A DNA stretch of 64,000 nucleotides from Pseudanabaena frigida (lineage in GTDB: Bacteria; Cyanobacteriota; Cyanobacteriia; Pseudanabaenales; Pseudanabaenaceae). Made by a program: the position numbers and the translations under genes. The notes beneath the pieces are model-generated. The model had not been told where the DNA came from. It saw nothing but the letters and a program-made list of their open reading frames with translations, and did not search any database. Location: the NCBI GenBank assembly GCA_003242085.1, contig QBML01000011.1, positions 62,001-126,000 on the forward strand. The letters run 5' to 3'. Shown in pieces: positions 21,106 to 30,404 of the stretch; positions within the stretch are counted from its first letter, which is position 1; every line of letters begins with the position of its first letter.

Positions 21106-21387
21106 ATGTCCAAAGAAGCCTTGTTCGGATTATCTCTATTCCCTTATCTTGCCTTTCTCTGGTTTGCCACTAAATCGGGTCAATTTCCCAAGCTGGGACT
21201 TTGGGGCTTTTATGGCACATTAGTTTTTGTAGCGATTACGATTCCTGCTGGACTTTATGCCCAGTCACAATATGGTGAAGCTCTGGCAAATGTGGATTGG
21301 TTGCATGGCAGCGCTGAGTCATTTTTAACCATGACTAATATTTTGCTAGTCTTAGGCTTCAAAAATGCGATTAAGCCGAAAGTATAA
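21106..21387 (+). CDS. DUF3593 membrane protein
   Basis: LSLFPYLAFLWFATKSGQFPKLGLWGFYGTLVFV..DWLHGSAESFLTMTNILLVLGF. Confidence 0.75.
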   Translation: MSKEALFGLSLFPYLAFLWFATKSGQFPKLGLWGFYGTLVFVAITIPAGLYAQSQYGEALANVDWLHGSAESFLTMTNILLVLGFKNAIKPKV

Positions 21388-21479
21388 GGAATAAGGTGGA
21401 AGTAAAGCACTACCTTATACTTGGCAATATAATGAAAATTATGCAGATACCATCGATAAACTGCTAATGCGAGGAATCT

Positions 21480-21851
21480 ATGAACAGACATTATCAATAC
21501 ATTTCTCAATTTTCCATGATGGCAATCGTGGCGATCGCTAGCACTACCATCAGCCCTGCTTCGGCACAATCAAATCAGCCCCGCAAAGGTGATGCAGATC
21601 GATTAAGACCTGCTCAGGGGCAACCGATTTCGCCTACAAATACCGATCAGTTTTCGTTAGGCCGAGATTTGCGAAGTTCTAATCTCAAAATTCAAAATAT
21701 CAATCTTGATGTTGAGGGTATCCAGCCAGTTATCCCTGGTAATTACAACGCTTCTCCGCAGAAAGTTAACCGCTCTGGGACTTTTAGCAGCGATCCTCTT
21801 AATGCCGTCCAGATCTTCCAAGAGTCTGGCTCCGCTCGTCGTGAAAAATAG
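21480..21851 (+). CDS. Hypothetical secreted protein
   Basis: Signal peptide ending near SPASAQS; 123 aa. Confidence 0.6.
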   Translation: MNRHYQYISQFSMMAIVAIASTTISPASAQSNQPRKGDADRLRPAQGQPISPTNTDQFSLGRDLRSSNLKIQNINLDVEGIQPVIPGNYNASPQKVNRSGTFSSDPLNAVQIFQESGSARREK

Positions 21852-21886
21852 AATAGAGAGTTAGCGCTTAGCGCTAACTCTCTATT
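21851..21886. terminator. Bidirectional hairpin terminator between convergent genes
   Basis: AATAGAGAGTTAGCGCTTAGCGCTAACTCTCTATT. Confidence 0.7.
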
Positions 21887-22899
21887 AGTAGATGTGCTGT
21901 AGCTAAGCCGCAAGCTCTCTTAATTGGTAAAGCGGCGGCTAAAGCAAAAGCTGCTTTTCTGGCGATCGCCCCATCAATGGTCGTTGTCACTACTACATCT
22001 AAACCTGATTCCAAGGCGAACGCTGCTGCACGATATGCGGTGATAATTCCGCCTAGAGCCATTGGTTTGAGAATGATAATATCGGCGGCTTGAGTATTGA
22101 TTACTTGTTGTAATTGCGCGAGATTATTTACCGATTCATCGGCAGCAACTAAGATCGGTTGCGATCGCCGAATTTTTGCCATGCCCTCCAAATCTAAAGC
22201 AGTGACGGGTTGCTCGACATATTCAATTTGGAGAAATTCTAGTTTTTCTAAATTGGCGATCGCTTCATTTACTGACCATGATTGATTGGCATCAATACGA
22301 ATTTGGATATCGTTACCAACTTGCGATCGTACTGCTTGGACTCTTTTAAAATCTGCTTCAAAACTGCTAGTTCCTACTTTGATTTTGAGACAGCGAAAAC
22401 CTTGTTGGATATATTCTTTTGCTCTTGCTGCTGCTTGTTCTGGAGCAATTGCTCCAATCACGGTATTAACGGCTATTTGATCGCGCACTTTTCCAGAAGA
22501 GAGATTTGCTAATAATTGAGAAATTGATATCCCTTGATTTTGTGATAGTAAATCCAGTAATGCTAGTTCAATTCCATGTTTAGTAGCAGGTGAGTGGTTA
22601 TATTCTGAAAGTAGTTTATCTATGTCATTCAGATTTTCAATTTTGGCATTGATTAGCGATCGCTGAGCTTCTTTAAGAAGCATTTCAGTTTCAATAAGGG
22701 ATTCCATCCCAAACCCATCAAGGGGTGCGGATTCACCTAAGCCAATACGCCAAGTTCCATTATGAAGTTGACGATCGCTAATCTCAATCACAAACCCTTT
22801 ACGATGGGAAAGTATGCCTAACGCTGTTGGAAATGGTTCGCGAAAAGCAAGTTGATAAGGTTGATATTTAATAGATTGAATAGTAAAAGTCATAGCCAA
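21874..22899 (-). CDS. Enolase-superfamily enzyme (dipeptide epimerase or o-succinylbenzoate synthase-like)
   Basis: LKIKVG, IRIDANQSW, EYVEQP, VAADESV motifs of the MR/MLE superfamily; substrate not assignable here. Confidence 0.82.
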   Translation of the reverse strand: MAMTFTIQSIKYQPYQLAFREPFPTALGILSHRKGFVIEISDRQLHNGTWRIGLGESAPLDGFGMESLIETEMLLKEAQRSLINAKIENLNDIDKLLSEYNHSPATKHGIELALLDLLSQNQGISISQLLANLSSGKVRDQIAVNTVIGAIAPEQAAARAKEYIQQGFRCLKIKVGTSSFEADFKRVQAVRSQVGNDIQIRIDANQSWSVNEAIANLEKLEFLQIEYVEQPVTALDLEGMAKIRRSQPILVAADESVNNLAQLQQVINTQAADIIILKPMALGGIITAYRAAAFALESGLDVVVTTTIDGAIARKAAFALAAALPIKRACGLATAHLLIES

Positions 22900-22937
22900 A
22901 ACAAATCAAAAGTTATAAGAATGTCAGTTTGAAGCAA

Positions 22938-23043
22938 ATATAGCAGTAGCCAGTTATGTTAGGACAAAAGCAAAACCCAGAAGTGAGTTGCGGCGCAAAG
23001 CGCCGCAACTCACTTCTGGGTTTTATGTCTTAACTTACTTGGC
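22938..23043. repeat. MITE-like inverted-repeat element, core hairpin 22972-23024
   Basis: TATAGCAGTAGCCAGTTATGTTAGGACAAAA..AAAACCCAGAAGTGAGTTGCGGCGC..GCGCCGCAACTCACTTCTGGGTTTT..ATGTCTTAACTTACTTGGC. Confidence 0.7.
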
Positions 23044-23084
23044 AAGAATTCTATTAGCAACAAGTAGCTAATAGAATTCTTGCC
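23041..23084. repeat. Hairpin GGCAAGAATTCTATTAGC..GCTAATAGAATTCTTGCC
   Basis: 18-bp perfect arms. Confidence 0.75.
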
Positions 23085-23349
23085 AACATCGGAAATGCCT
23101 TGATCGACTTAAATATGCCCATATAGAGCGCGGCTGCCAAGGCGTAATATTAGATCTAAATACTCGTCGCCATGAAAACTACAGCGCTTTGTGTCAAAAC
23201 CAAATCAAGAGATTTTTGAAGACGTTGCTTTGCAACACTGTTAAACAATCTCCTATGGTTCGTTTGATCGAGAATTCCTGTAGAAGCTGCGATCGCTCTA
23301 AAACAATAAAAAAGTATCCTCTCGTAAGGATACTTGAAATTAATCATCC

Positions 23350-23390
23350 AAAACAGAAGAGAGGGCGCTCAGCGCCCTCTCTTCTGTTTT
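23350..23390. terminator. Hairpin terminator at the clpP3 stop codon
   Basis: AAAACAGAAGAGAGGGCGCTCAGCGCCCTCTCTTCTGTTTT. Confidence 0.7.
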
Positions 23391-23982
23391 ATTGTGGCGA
23401 ATCGAGTACGCGATCGATCAGTCCATACTCAAGAGCTTCTTGAGAAGACATGTAATAATCGCGGTTCATATCTCGCTCAATCTTTTCTAATGGCTGTCCA
23501 GTCCGCTTGGCATACTCTTCATTTAGCTTGTGGCGAATCCGAATAATTTCTCTTGCCTCAATCTCAATATCAGAAGCTTGCCCTCTTGTCCCACCCGATG
23601 GCTGGTGAATCATGATCCGTGCATTTGGCAGAGCATAACGCTTACCTTTAGCACCAGCCATCAGTAGATACGAACCCATCGAAGCCGCCAATCCGACACA
23701 AATCGTAGTCACATCGGACTTGATATGTTGCATTGTGTCAAAGATTGCAAGTCCCGCCGAGACCGAGCCACCAGGGGAATTGATATACATGTAGATATCT
23801 TTGGTTTGATCTTCTGAGTCGAAGTACAGCATACGGGCAATCATTGAGTTTGCCATACCATCTGTAACTTCGCCACTCATAAACATAATGCGCTCCAGTG
23901 ACAAACGCTCATAGATGTTAATCCACTGCGTATATGAGTCGCCAGGATAGCGATAGGGAACTCTAGGAACACCAATAGGCAT
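23389..23982 (-). CDS. clpP: ATP-dependent Clp protease proteolytic subunit (active; ClpP3-like)
   Basis: Catalytic Ser (GLAASMGSY) and His (MIHQPSGG) present. Confidence 0.95.
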   Translation of the reverse strand: MPIGVPRVPYRYPGDSYTQWINIYERLSLERIMFMSGEVTDGMANSMIARMLYFDSEDQTKDIYMYINSPGGSVSAGLAIFDTMQHIKSDVTTICVGLAASMGSYLLMAGAKGKRYALPNARIMIHQPSGGTRGQASDIEIEAREIIRIRHKLNEEYAKRTGQPLEKIERDMNRDYYMSSQEALEYGLIDRVLDSPQ

Positions 23983-24026
23983 AGGTTTAATTTAGGGATT
24001 AGGAATTATGAATTACAAATTGCGAA

Positions 24027-24061
24027 TTACGAATTACGAATTGATAATTCGTAATTCGTAA
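24027..24061. repeat. Palindrome TTACGAATTACGAATT-GAT-AATTCGTAATTCGTAA between clpR and clpP3
   Basis: Near-perfect palindrome abutting the clpR stop; near-identical copy at 44746-44780. Confidence 0.8.
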
Positions 24062-24763
24062 CTAAACAAGTGCAGGAACTGCCTTAGGCAAGTCTTTTGT
24101 ACTTTCGAGGACGCGATCGATGATGCCGTATTCTTTGGCTTGCTCAGGAGTCATGTAAAACATCCGATCCATATCTTTAGTAAGGACTTCGGGTGACTTT
24201 CCTGTTGTCCGTGACAAGATTCTTAGCATTGCCTCGCGGTTAGTCAAGACTTCCTTTGCCTGAATTTGCAAATCAGAAGCTTGTCCTCTGGTTTGGCGAC
24301 GAGCTTGGTGCAGGACAATTGTGGCATTGGGTAAACTAGCACGGAAGCCTTTGGTTCCACTGGCGAGGATCATCGCTGCTGTTCCCATCGCTTGTCCGAG
24401 ACAAATGGTATGAACAGGAGGCTTGATATAGTTGAGTGTGTCACAAATGGCAAAAGCCTCGGTCTCAAAGCCGATCGCATCGCCAGTGTACCAAGATGTC
24501 CCCGTGGAGTTGATATACATGAAGATCGGTTTTTCAGGATCTTCATATTGCAAATATAAAAGTTGGGCGATGAGCAATTCTGTGACATCGACACCAAGCT
24601 GCTGTTTGTATTCGTCGGGAGATACAAGAGGCAACCCAAAGTAAATAATCCGCTCTTTTAGCAGTAGCGAAGGTAAGTCAGGCGGCGGTGTGCGTCCGTA
24701 TGACGAATCCCCTGAGTAGGCGGCTTGTGCGGCTTGGGGAACAGAGCGAGAAGGTCGATCCAT
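24062..24763 (-). CDS. clpR: ClpR, catalytically inactive Clp subunit
   Basis: ClpP homologue with the catalytic Ser region replaced (CLGQAMGTAAM) and VLHQARRQTRGQASD; upstream of clpP3 in the same operon. Confidence 0.9.
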   Translation of the reverse strand: MDRPSRSVPQAAQAAYSGDSSYGRTPPPDLPSLLLKERIIYFGLPLVSPDEYKQQLGVDVTELLIAQLLYLQYEDPEKPIFMYINSTGTSWYTGDAIGFETEAFAICDTLNYIKPPVHTICLGQAMGTAAMILASGTKGFRASLPNATIVLHQARRQTRGQASDLQIQAKEVLTNREAMLRILSRTTGKSPEVLTKDMDRMFYMTPEQAKEYGIIDRVLESTKDLPKAVPALV

Positions 24764-25154
24764 GTTTATTCGTGTTAATGACACTAACACTGTTAGCTTA
24801 TCACAGCGATCGCAGTGGGATCGCTGTGATAAGCCAAGATTGAGGTAGGGTTAGCCGTCTATGGCTGATGACTGGTGCGATCGCTTTAATGGCGGATTTT
24901 AGTAAAGGCTCTATCCTTTATTTTTTGCCTATATTTACGAGGGAAACTGTTTTTTTGCTAAATTTTCCACCTTGTATTGCTATATCTAGTCGCTCTACAA
25001 AACTTTGCGGTTAACATATTAGCAAATGATCGTTATTTCAATTCTCAGTAAATTAATAGCGATCGCCTCCCGTTAAACTAATCGAAGCTCAATTTATATC
25101 AACAAAATACTTGGATATCACAATATTGTGATTTAATGTAATAGGGTTATTGTA

Positions 25155-25556
25155 GTGACAGATGTGCCAAAAGCACAAGTTATATTCTATCAAGATGAAG
25201 TTGGTACTGCTCCAGTTTTAGAGTGGTTGAAAGTTCTGCTCAAGCAAGACCGCAAAGGTTATGCAAACTGTGTGGCTAGAATTCAGCAGCTTGCGAGTAC
25301 AGGTTATGAACTACGCCGCCCAGCAGCAGATTATCTGCGTGATGGAATCTATGAACTTCGGGCTAAGCACATTCATGTTCAGTATCGCATCCTGTACTTT
25401 TTTGATGGTCAAAATATCGCAATTCTTGCTCATGCCATTACTAAAGATACCGATCAAGTACCGATCGCTGATATTGATAGGGCGATTAGGCGCAAGTGTC
25501 TATTTGAGAAGAATCCAAGTATCCATACTTATAAAGAGGATTTAGATAATGGCTAA
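25155..25556 (+). CDS. higB: Type II toxin, RelE/HigB (Gp49-like) family
   Basis: LRDGIYELRAKHIHVQYRILYFFDGQNIAILAHAITKDTDQVP; overlaps an HTH antitoxin gene by 8 nt. Confidence 0.88.
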   Translation: MTDVPKAQVIFYQDEVGTAPVLEWLKVLLKQDRKGYANCVARIQQLASTGYELRRPAADYLRDGIYELRAKHIHVQYRILYFFDGQNIAILAHAITKDTDQVPIADIDRAIRRKCLFEKNPSIHTYKEDLDNG

Positions 25557-25848
25557 GACTAGTAATGCACTTAAAATCATTGATAGTTTGACGGGTGATG
25601 ATTCTGAAATGGAGAATCTGATTAGGGAAGCTTCGCTTAATGCGATCGTGGCTCAACTTATCTATGAAGCAAGAACTGCTAGAGGTTTGACGCAGAAACA
25701 ACTTGCCGCTCGCGTTGGTACTAAACAATCGGCGATCGCTAGGCTTGAGGATGCTGATTATGATGGGCATTCGCTATCAATGTTACAAAAAATCGCTGGC
25801 GCTCTCAATCAGAAAGTTGAAATTAAGTTTTCAGCGATTGCGTCTTGA
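25549..25848 (+). CDS. higA: HigA-type XRE antitoxin
   Basis: HTH: ARTARGLTQKQLAARVGTKQSAIARLEDADYDGHSLSMLQKIAGAL. Confidence 0.9.
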   Translation: MAKTSNALKIIDSLTGDDSEMENLIREASLNAIVAQLIYEARTARGLTQKQLAARVGTKQSAIARLEDADYDGHSLSMLQKIAGALNQKVEIKFSAIAS

Positions 25849-26036
25849 TACGATTTTGGCGTAGTCACTGTTTTAGTTTTCAGGAAAATTAGGGCGATCT
25901 CTAGTAATTACGGGAAATAAGCTTGGTATTAGAGAAGTCTTCCTGATTGACGTGTTTGCAATTAAATTATAAAATTTGTGAACTGAAATTTCAAATCGCC
26001 AAATACTCGCATATTATTAAGTAAAAAAGGTTTTAA

Positions 26037-28205
26037 ATGAAAATAGGTATCAAAAAAATTATTAGAGAGAACATATTTACCGATGATTTCAGGGATTTAT
26101 CGATAAATAATGAAATATTATTTGATTCAAAGAAATTTGTTGTTATATATGGTCCCAATGGTACAGGAAAAACCAGTCTAGCACTTGTATTGAATCAGGA
26201 TAAACAAGCCGAATACACCATTCAAATTAACGGCAACACACACACTGAGAGAGATTCAAAGGTATTTCATGTTATAAACGACCAAAATGGTCGGAACATA
26301 ATTCAGGGTAGCACGGAAGATTTTATTCTTGGTGATAACATAAAAAGAGAATACGAACTTAAAAGGCAGATTGAAGAAGGATTTAAGAATCTTTTCGACT
26401 CATTAGTAACAGAATTAAAATCCAAATATCAAATTAAGACTAAGACTCATGATTTTGAGGAGTTAGTAACGGACGATAAACTAAAAGGATATATTTCAGA
26501 TATTGCTAATTCAAGATCAAAAGGTAAAACTATTGATCGAGATGATTTTCTAAATCATATTAGTAGTCTTGAAGAAATTGAAATCCCACCAATTACGGAA
26601 GAAAAACTAGCATTATTTATCAGTGACTATAGTAAAAATAATGAATCAATTATTAAGAGTTTCTGTGCAGAAGTTGATTTATCTTTATTTACAACAGAAG
26701 AAAATATTGAAAAAATAGAAGAAAGTGATGATGCAATTCGCATTCTCAAAAAGTACCAACACTCAAATGAATGTATCGTTTGTGAAACACAAATTGAAAC
26801 ACTAGTGCTTATTGAGAAAAAAGCTGCACAAAAAAGGCATTTCATTGAAAATTTAACTGAACACGCAAAAAAAATCATCGAAAAAATTATTCAAAAAAAT
26901 AATGATAATGATGATTTGTTCAGAATCAATTCATGTTTGAAAGAAGCGTTAAAAAATTGTGCAGTTGAAAGAGTAAGAGAGGTATATGAAGAAATCAAGA
27001 ACTATAAGAAAGCATATGGAATATTACTCACCAACTTATTTGTTAATAAAGTAAAAGAAAGCAATCTCAATGCCATTTTTGAGGAATACAATAATCTTGT
27101 ACAAGAAAGACCAAGATTCGCTGATGAAGACATTATCTTTATTGAGAAGTTTCTGAATGATTGTCTCGACAAAAGAATCTCGTTAGAAAGGGATGAAAAT
27201 GAAAATTTGAAATTACTTTTTGGAGGCAGAGAATTTCTAAATGAGAAACGCGAATCTTTAATGTTAAGTAATGGCGAACAAAACTTTCTTTCTCTTGCAT
27301 TTGAGTTATTGAAAGCCAAAAAAGTTTCTGAAGACTTTATCATTCTTGATGATCCAATTTCTAGCTTTGATTCAATATATAAAAACAAAATTGCATATTC
27401 TATCCTGCGAATTCTTGATTCAAAAAAGACTATAGTTCTCACACATAATACTGATTTAATAAACCTCTTAGAACACCAACACAAGAATTGTTTCAATTTA
27501 TATTTTTTAAACAATACAAGTAGTGAAGAAAATGGTTTTATTTTTATTAATGAACACGATCAAAAAGTCATGTTGTATCTACATAAATTTATCAACTTGT
27601 TGAGAGGTGATATCAGAGGATATATTGTAAATGAGAGTGCATTTCTAATTGCAATTGTGCCTTTTATGCGTGGTTACTGTCAAATGATTGGAAATACTAT
27701 ACTAAAGAATGAACTGACAAAACTTATGCATGGATATAATAATAACACTGTTAATATTGCAAGTATATACAATGATCTGTTTGAAACAGATGTAATTGAG
27801 AATGATTATAGTATCTCAGCAATGGATATTATTTCCTATGACGTAGATAGTGCCGAAACAATCTTAAAAGTTGATAGGTTCCCTTTGCTCAATAAAACAT
27901 TAATGCACACCTTAACATATCTATTTTTAAGGCTTTCAGTAGAAAGGAAACTTGTAGATAAATTCCCAATAAATACTAATAGGTGCCAAATGTTAACCGA
28001 TATTATTGATGCAGCATTTCCAAGAGACGCAAATAATCTCTCTGCCACGGAAAATCGTGTATTCTTTCTTTCCAGAAAAACGCTACTCAATGAATTCAAT
28101 CATTTTGAAATAGATATGAATATTTTTCAGCCAGCTATTGATATTACTAATAAAAATCTAAAAAAAGAAAAAGATGAGATACTGGAAAAGCTGAACAATT
28201 TGTAG
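26037..28205 (+). CDS. SMC/Rad50-like AAA ATPase (AAA_13/RloC-like) with CxxC in the coiled-coil region
   Basis: Walker A GPNGTGKTSL, CxxC (NECIVCET), signature LSNGEQNFLSLAF, Walker B DFIILDDPISSFDS, HTHNTD, C-terminal SRKTLLNEFNHFE. Confidence 0.8.
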   Translation: MKIGIKKIIRENIFTDDFRDLSINNEILFDSKKFVVIYGPNGTGKTSLALVLNQDKQAEYTIQINGNTHTERDSKVFHVINDQNGRNIIQGSTEDFILGDNIKREYELKRQIEEGFKNLFDSLVTELKSKYQIKTKTHDFEELVTDDKLKGYISDIANSRSKGKTIDRDDFLNHISSLEEIEIPPITEEKLALFISDYSKNNESIIKSFCAEVDLSLFTTEENIEKIEESDDAIRILKKYQHSNECIVCETQIETLVLIEKKAAQKRHFIENLTEHAKKIIEKIIQKNNDNDDLFRINSCLKEALKNCAVERVREVYEEIKNYKKAYGILLTNLFVNKVKESNLNAIFEEYNNLVQERPRFADEDIIFIEKFLNDCLDKRISLERDENENLKLLFGGREFLNEKRESLMLSNGEQNFLSLAFELLKAKKVSEDFIILDDPISSFDSIYKNKIAYSILRILDSKKTIVLTHNTDLINLLEHQHKNCFNLYFLNNTSSEENGFIFINEHDQKVMLYLHKFINLLRGDIRGYIVNESAFLIAIVPFMRGYCQMIGNTILKNELTKLMHGYNNNTVNIASIYNDLFETDVIENDYSISAMDIISYDVDSAETILKVDRFPLLNKTLMHTLTYLFLRLSVERKLVDKFPINTNRCQMLTDIIDAAFPRDANNLSATENRVFFLSRKTLLNEFNHFEIDMNIFQPAIDITNKNLKKEKDEILEKLNNL

Positions 28206-28288
28206 CACTTATCCTGATTTTCGAGAAATTAGCCTTAACGATTGAACGTACTTGTATTTTGGACGAGACAGCGATCGCCCTAGTCAAA

Positions 28289-28687
28289 CTACCAAACAAT
28301 CCTAACCAAATTCGCAGTACAAATATTCTGATCGCAACTCAGAAGAGCTACCCGATTTCCCTGCCCCTCTACCATCAAAGCCGTTGATACAATCTGGCGA
28401 TCGTGCATCTCATTGATAGAAGTGAAGTTGATACTTTTCTCAATCACATCAGAATCTAGTGGATAAATAGAGACTCGTTTATCTTGCTTCACTACCTTTA
28501 ACAAAGCCTCAACAGAAGAAATCGAAGTTTTGCCACGGCTCACAATCCATACCGCCTCCGCCAAAGCGATCGCAGGTAAAATCAATTCACTACTTGAATC
28601 CGAAAGAATTTCTTTAGCAGTCAGCCCTAAACGAGCATTACCTTCCAAAAACCAGATTAAAGCATGGGTATCAAGAATATATTTCAT
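28289..28687 (-). CDS. vapC: PIN-domain toxin (VapC-like)
   Basis: MKYILDTHALIWFLEGN..INEMHDRQIVSTAL; PIN acidic residues. Start placed at ATG 28687. Confidence 0.85.
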   Translation of the reverse strand: MKYILDTHALIWFLEGNARLGLTAKEILSDSSSELILPAIALAEAVWIVSRGKTSISSVEALLKVVKQDKRVSIYPLDSDVIEKSINFTSINEMHDRQIVSTALMVEGQGNRVALLSCDQNICTANLVRIVW

Positions 28688-28697
28688 ATTGCTAGAA

Positions 28698-28931
28698 TCA
28701 AGCCCAACCAAGAGCGTCGTCAATATCACCATTAAACTCAGCATCCCTAAAATCAGCTTCAGTCGATTGTTGAGAACCTGAAAACATCCCAAACGACATA
28801 AACTGACTAGCGCGACTAACTGGCTCAGGCTTAAAAAAAGTCACAAAAACTTGGCTCTCCGTAATGTCTAGAGGGATTTCCGCTAACTCGATCTTACCGT
28901 TCCGATATATTCCTTGAACTGTCTGTAGCAT
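28698..28931 (-). CDS. Cognate antitoxin (DUF104/AF2212-like)
   Basis: MLQTVQGIYRNGKIELAEIPLDITESQVFVTFF; directly upstream of the PIN gene. Confidence 0.7.
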   Translation of the reverse strand: MLQTVQGIYRNGKIELAEIPLDITESQVFVTFFKPEPVSRASQFMSFGMFSGSQQSTEADFRDAEFNGDIDDALGWA

Positions 28932-29127
28932 AATCGTTTGCGCTAGATAATTTAAGCGATCGCCAATCAATTTTGGCACTACAACATTTTAGCCAATATT
29001 TGCAGCGATTTGTGACATCGTGGGATTAGAGGCGATCGCACAGTCACAAATGAAATGTGAAAGTAAATCGCTATAAACTGGATGGTCACTTTCGGATAGT
29101 TAATCGAACCATAAAAGCTGCTATTTC

Positions 29128-29445
29128 TTACTCTGAGGCATTCCAGCGAAGTGCGAGTTTGTATAGAGGAGTTAGAGCCTTAGTTAGTTCCTTTCCGCGA
29201 TCTGTCAATCCGTAGGTAACTTTTGGTGGAATCGTTGGCTCATAGTGTCGAAAAATAATTCCCATTGATTCCATCATTCTCAATCTTTCAGTCAAAACTT
29301 TAGTTGAAATATCTCCAATCTTCCGTCGAAGTTCTCCAAAACGTAGAGAACCATGCTTGTGAAGGAACCAAAGGATATAAGTTGTCCAAGTTCCAGAGAT
29401 CTGATTTAGAAGACTTTCCATCGAACAAGACTCTGATTTTGTCAT
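29128..29445 (-). CDS. HxlR-family transcriptional regulator
   Basis: ISGTWTTYILWFLHKHGSLRFGELRRKIGDISTKVLTERLRMMESMGII. Confidence 0.92.
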   Translation of the reverse strand: MTKSESCSMESLLNQISGTWTTYILWFLHKHGSLRFGELRRKIGDISTKVLTERLRMMESMGIIFRHYEPTIPPKVTYGLTDRGKELTKALTPLYKLALRWNASE

Positions 29446-29658
29446 GGCAGTTTCAGTTGGGTTGCTTGGTTACCAGATGGTTTCTACTTTACTTTAGGAA
29501 CTTACTACTTTATCGTTTATAGTGGTTTTCAGGTGAGTATGCACTCATTTGAAAATAAAAAATCAATCTTAGTCAAGCTTTTTTGATTTCATGATGCCTA
29601 CGGAAAAATGAGACTAAGAAACGATCCAGTTTAAATTTTATGGGAGTAAAGCCGCATC

Positions 29659-30396
29659 GTGCTTGATTTAATTGGAAAAGTTGCGCTAGTTACAGGCGCA
29701 TCGCGAGGCATCGGTGCGGCTGTTGCTCAACAGTTAGCTGAGCGTGGAGCCGACCTCGTCATTAACTACCGCAGCAAAGCGCACCGTGCTGAAGAAATTG
29801 CCGCGAATATTCTCGCCACTGGTCGCCGTGCGATTCTCGCACAGGCTGATATTACCAATGAGGTGGAAGTTGGCGAGATGATGCAGAACATCAGTAATAA
29901 CTTTAAAAAATTAGACCTACTAGTACTTAATGCCAGTGGGGGGATGGAAAAAGATAAGTCTTCTGACTATGCGATGTCTCTCAACCTTACAGCTCAAGAG
30001 AGATTGGCAGATCTGGCAACCCCCTTAATGAAAGATGGTGGGCGCATTGTATTTGTAACCAGTCACTTGGCTCATTTCTATGGACAAAAGCCTGTAACTG
30101 CAATATATGAAACCGTTGCGGCAAGTAAATTTGCTGGAGAAAAATCACTACGCGATCGCATTCCACAACTGACAGACAAGGGAATTAGTCTTGTGGTCGT
30201 TAGCGGCGACTTAATCGAAGGTACGATTACTCCCAAACTGATGGAACGCGCAAACCGAGGATTTATCAATGAACGGCGCGAACAGGCAGGCTCCTTACCA
30301 ACTGTTGCCGATTTTGCCAAGGCGATCGCTGATGCCTGCGTAGATTCTCGTCTCAGTAGCGGTGAAACTGTGTTTGTCGGAAATACAGAATGGTAG
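29659..30396 (+). CDS. SDR-family oxidoreductase
   Basis: VALVTGASRGIGAAVAQQLAERGADLVINYRS; divergent from HxlR. Confidence 0.92.
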   Translation: MLDLIGKVALVTGASRGIGAAVAQQLAERGADLVINYRSKAHRAEEIAANILATGRRAILAQADITNEVEVGEMMQNISNNFKKLDLLVLNASGGMEKDKSSDYAMSLNLTAQERLADLATPLMKDGGRIVFVTSHLAHFYGQKPVTAIYETVAASKFAGEKSLRDRIPQLTDKGISLVVVSGDLIEGTITPKLMERANRGFINERREQAGSLPTVADFAKAIADACVDSRLSSGETVFVGNTEW

Positions 30397-30404
30397 CCTT
30401 GTGC

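Noticed and set aside
27002-27514. 170-aa ORF antisense to the AAA ATPase
   Set aside because: Overlaps Walker B/signature coding sequence; no independent family signal.
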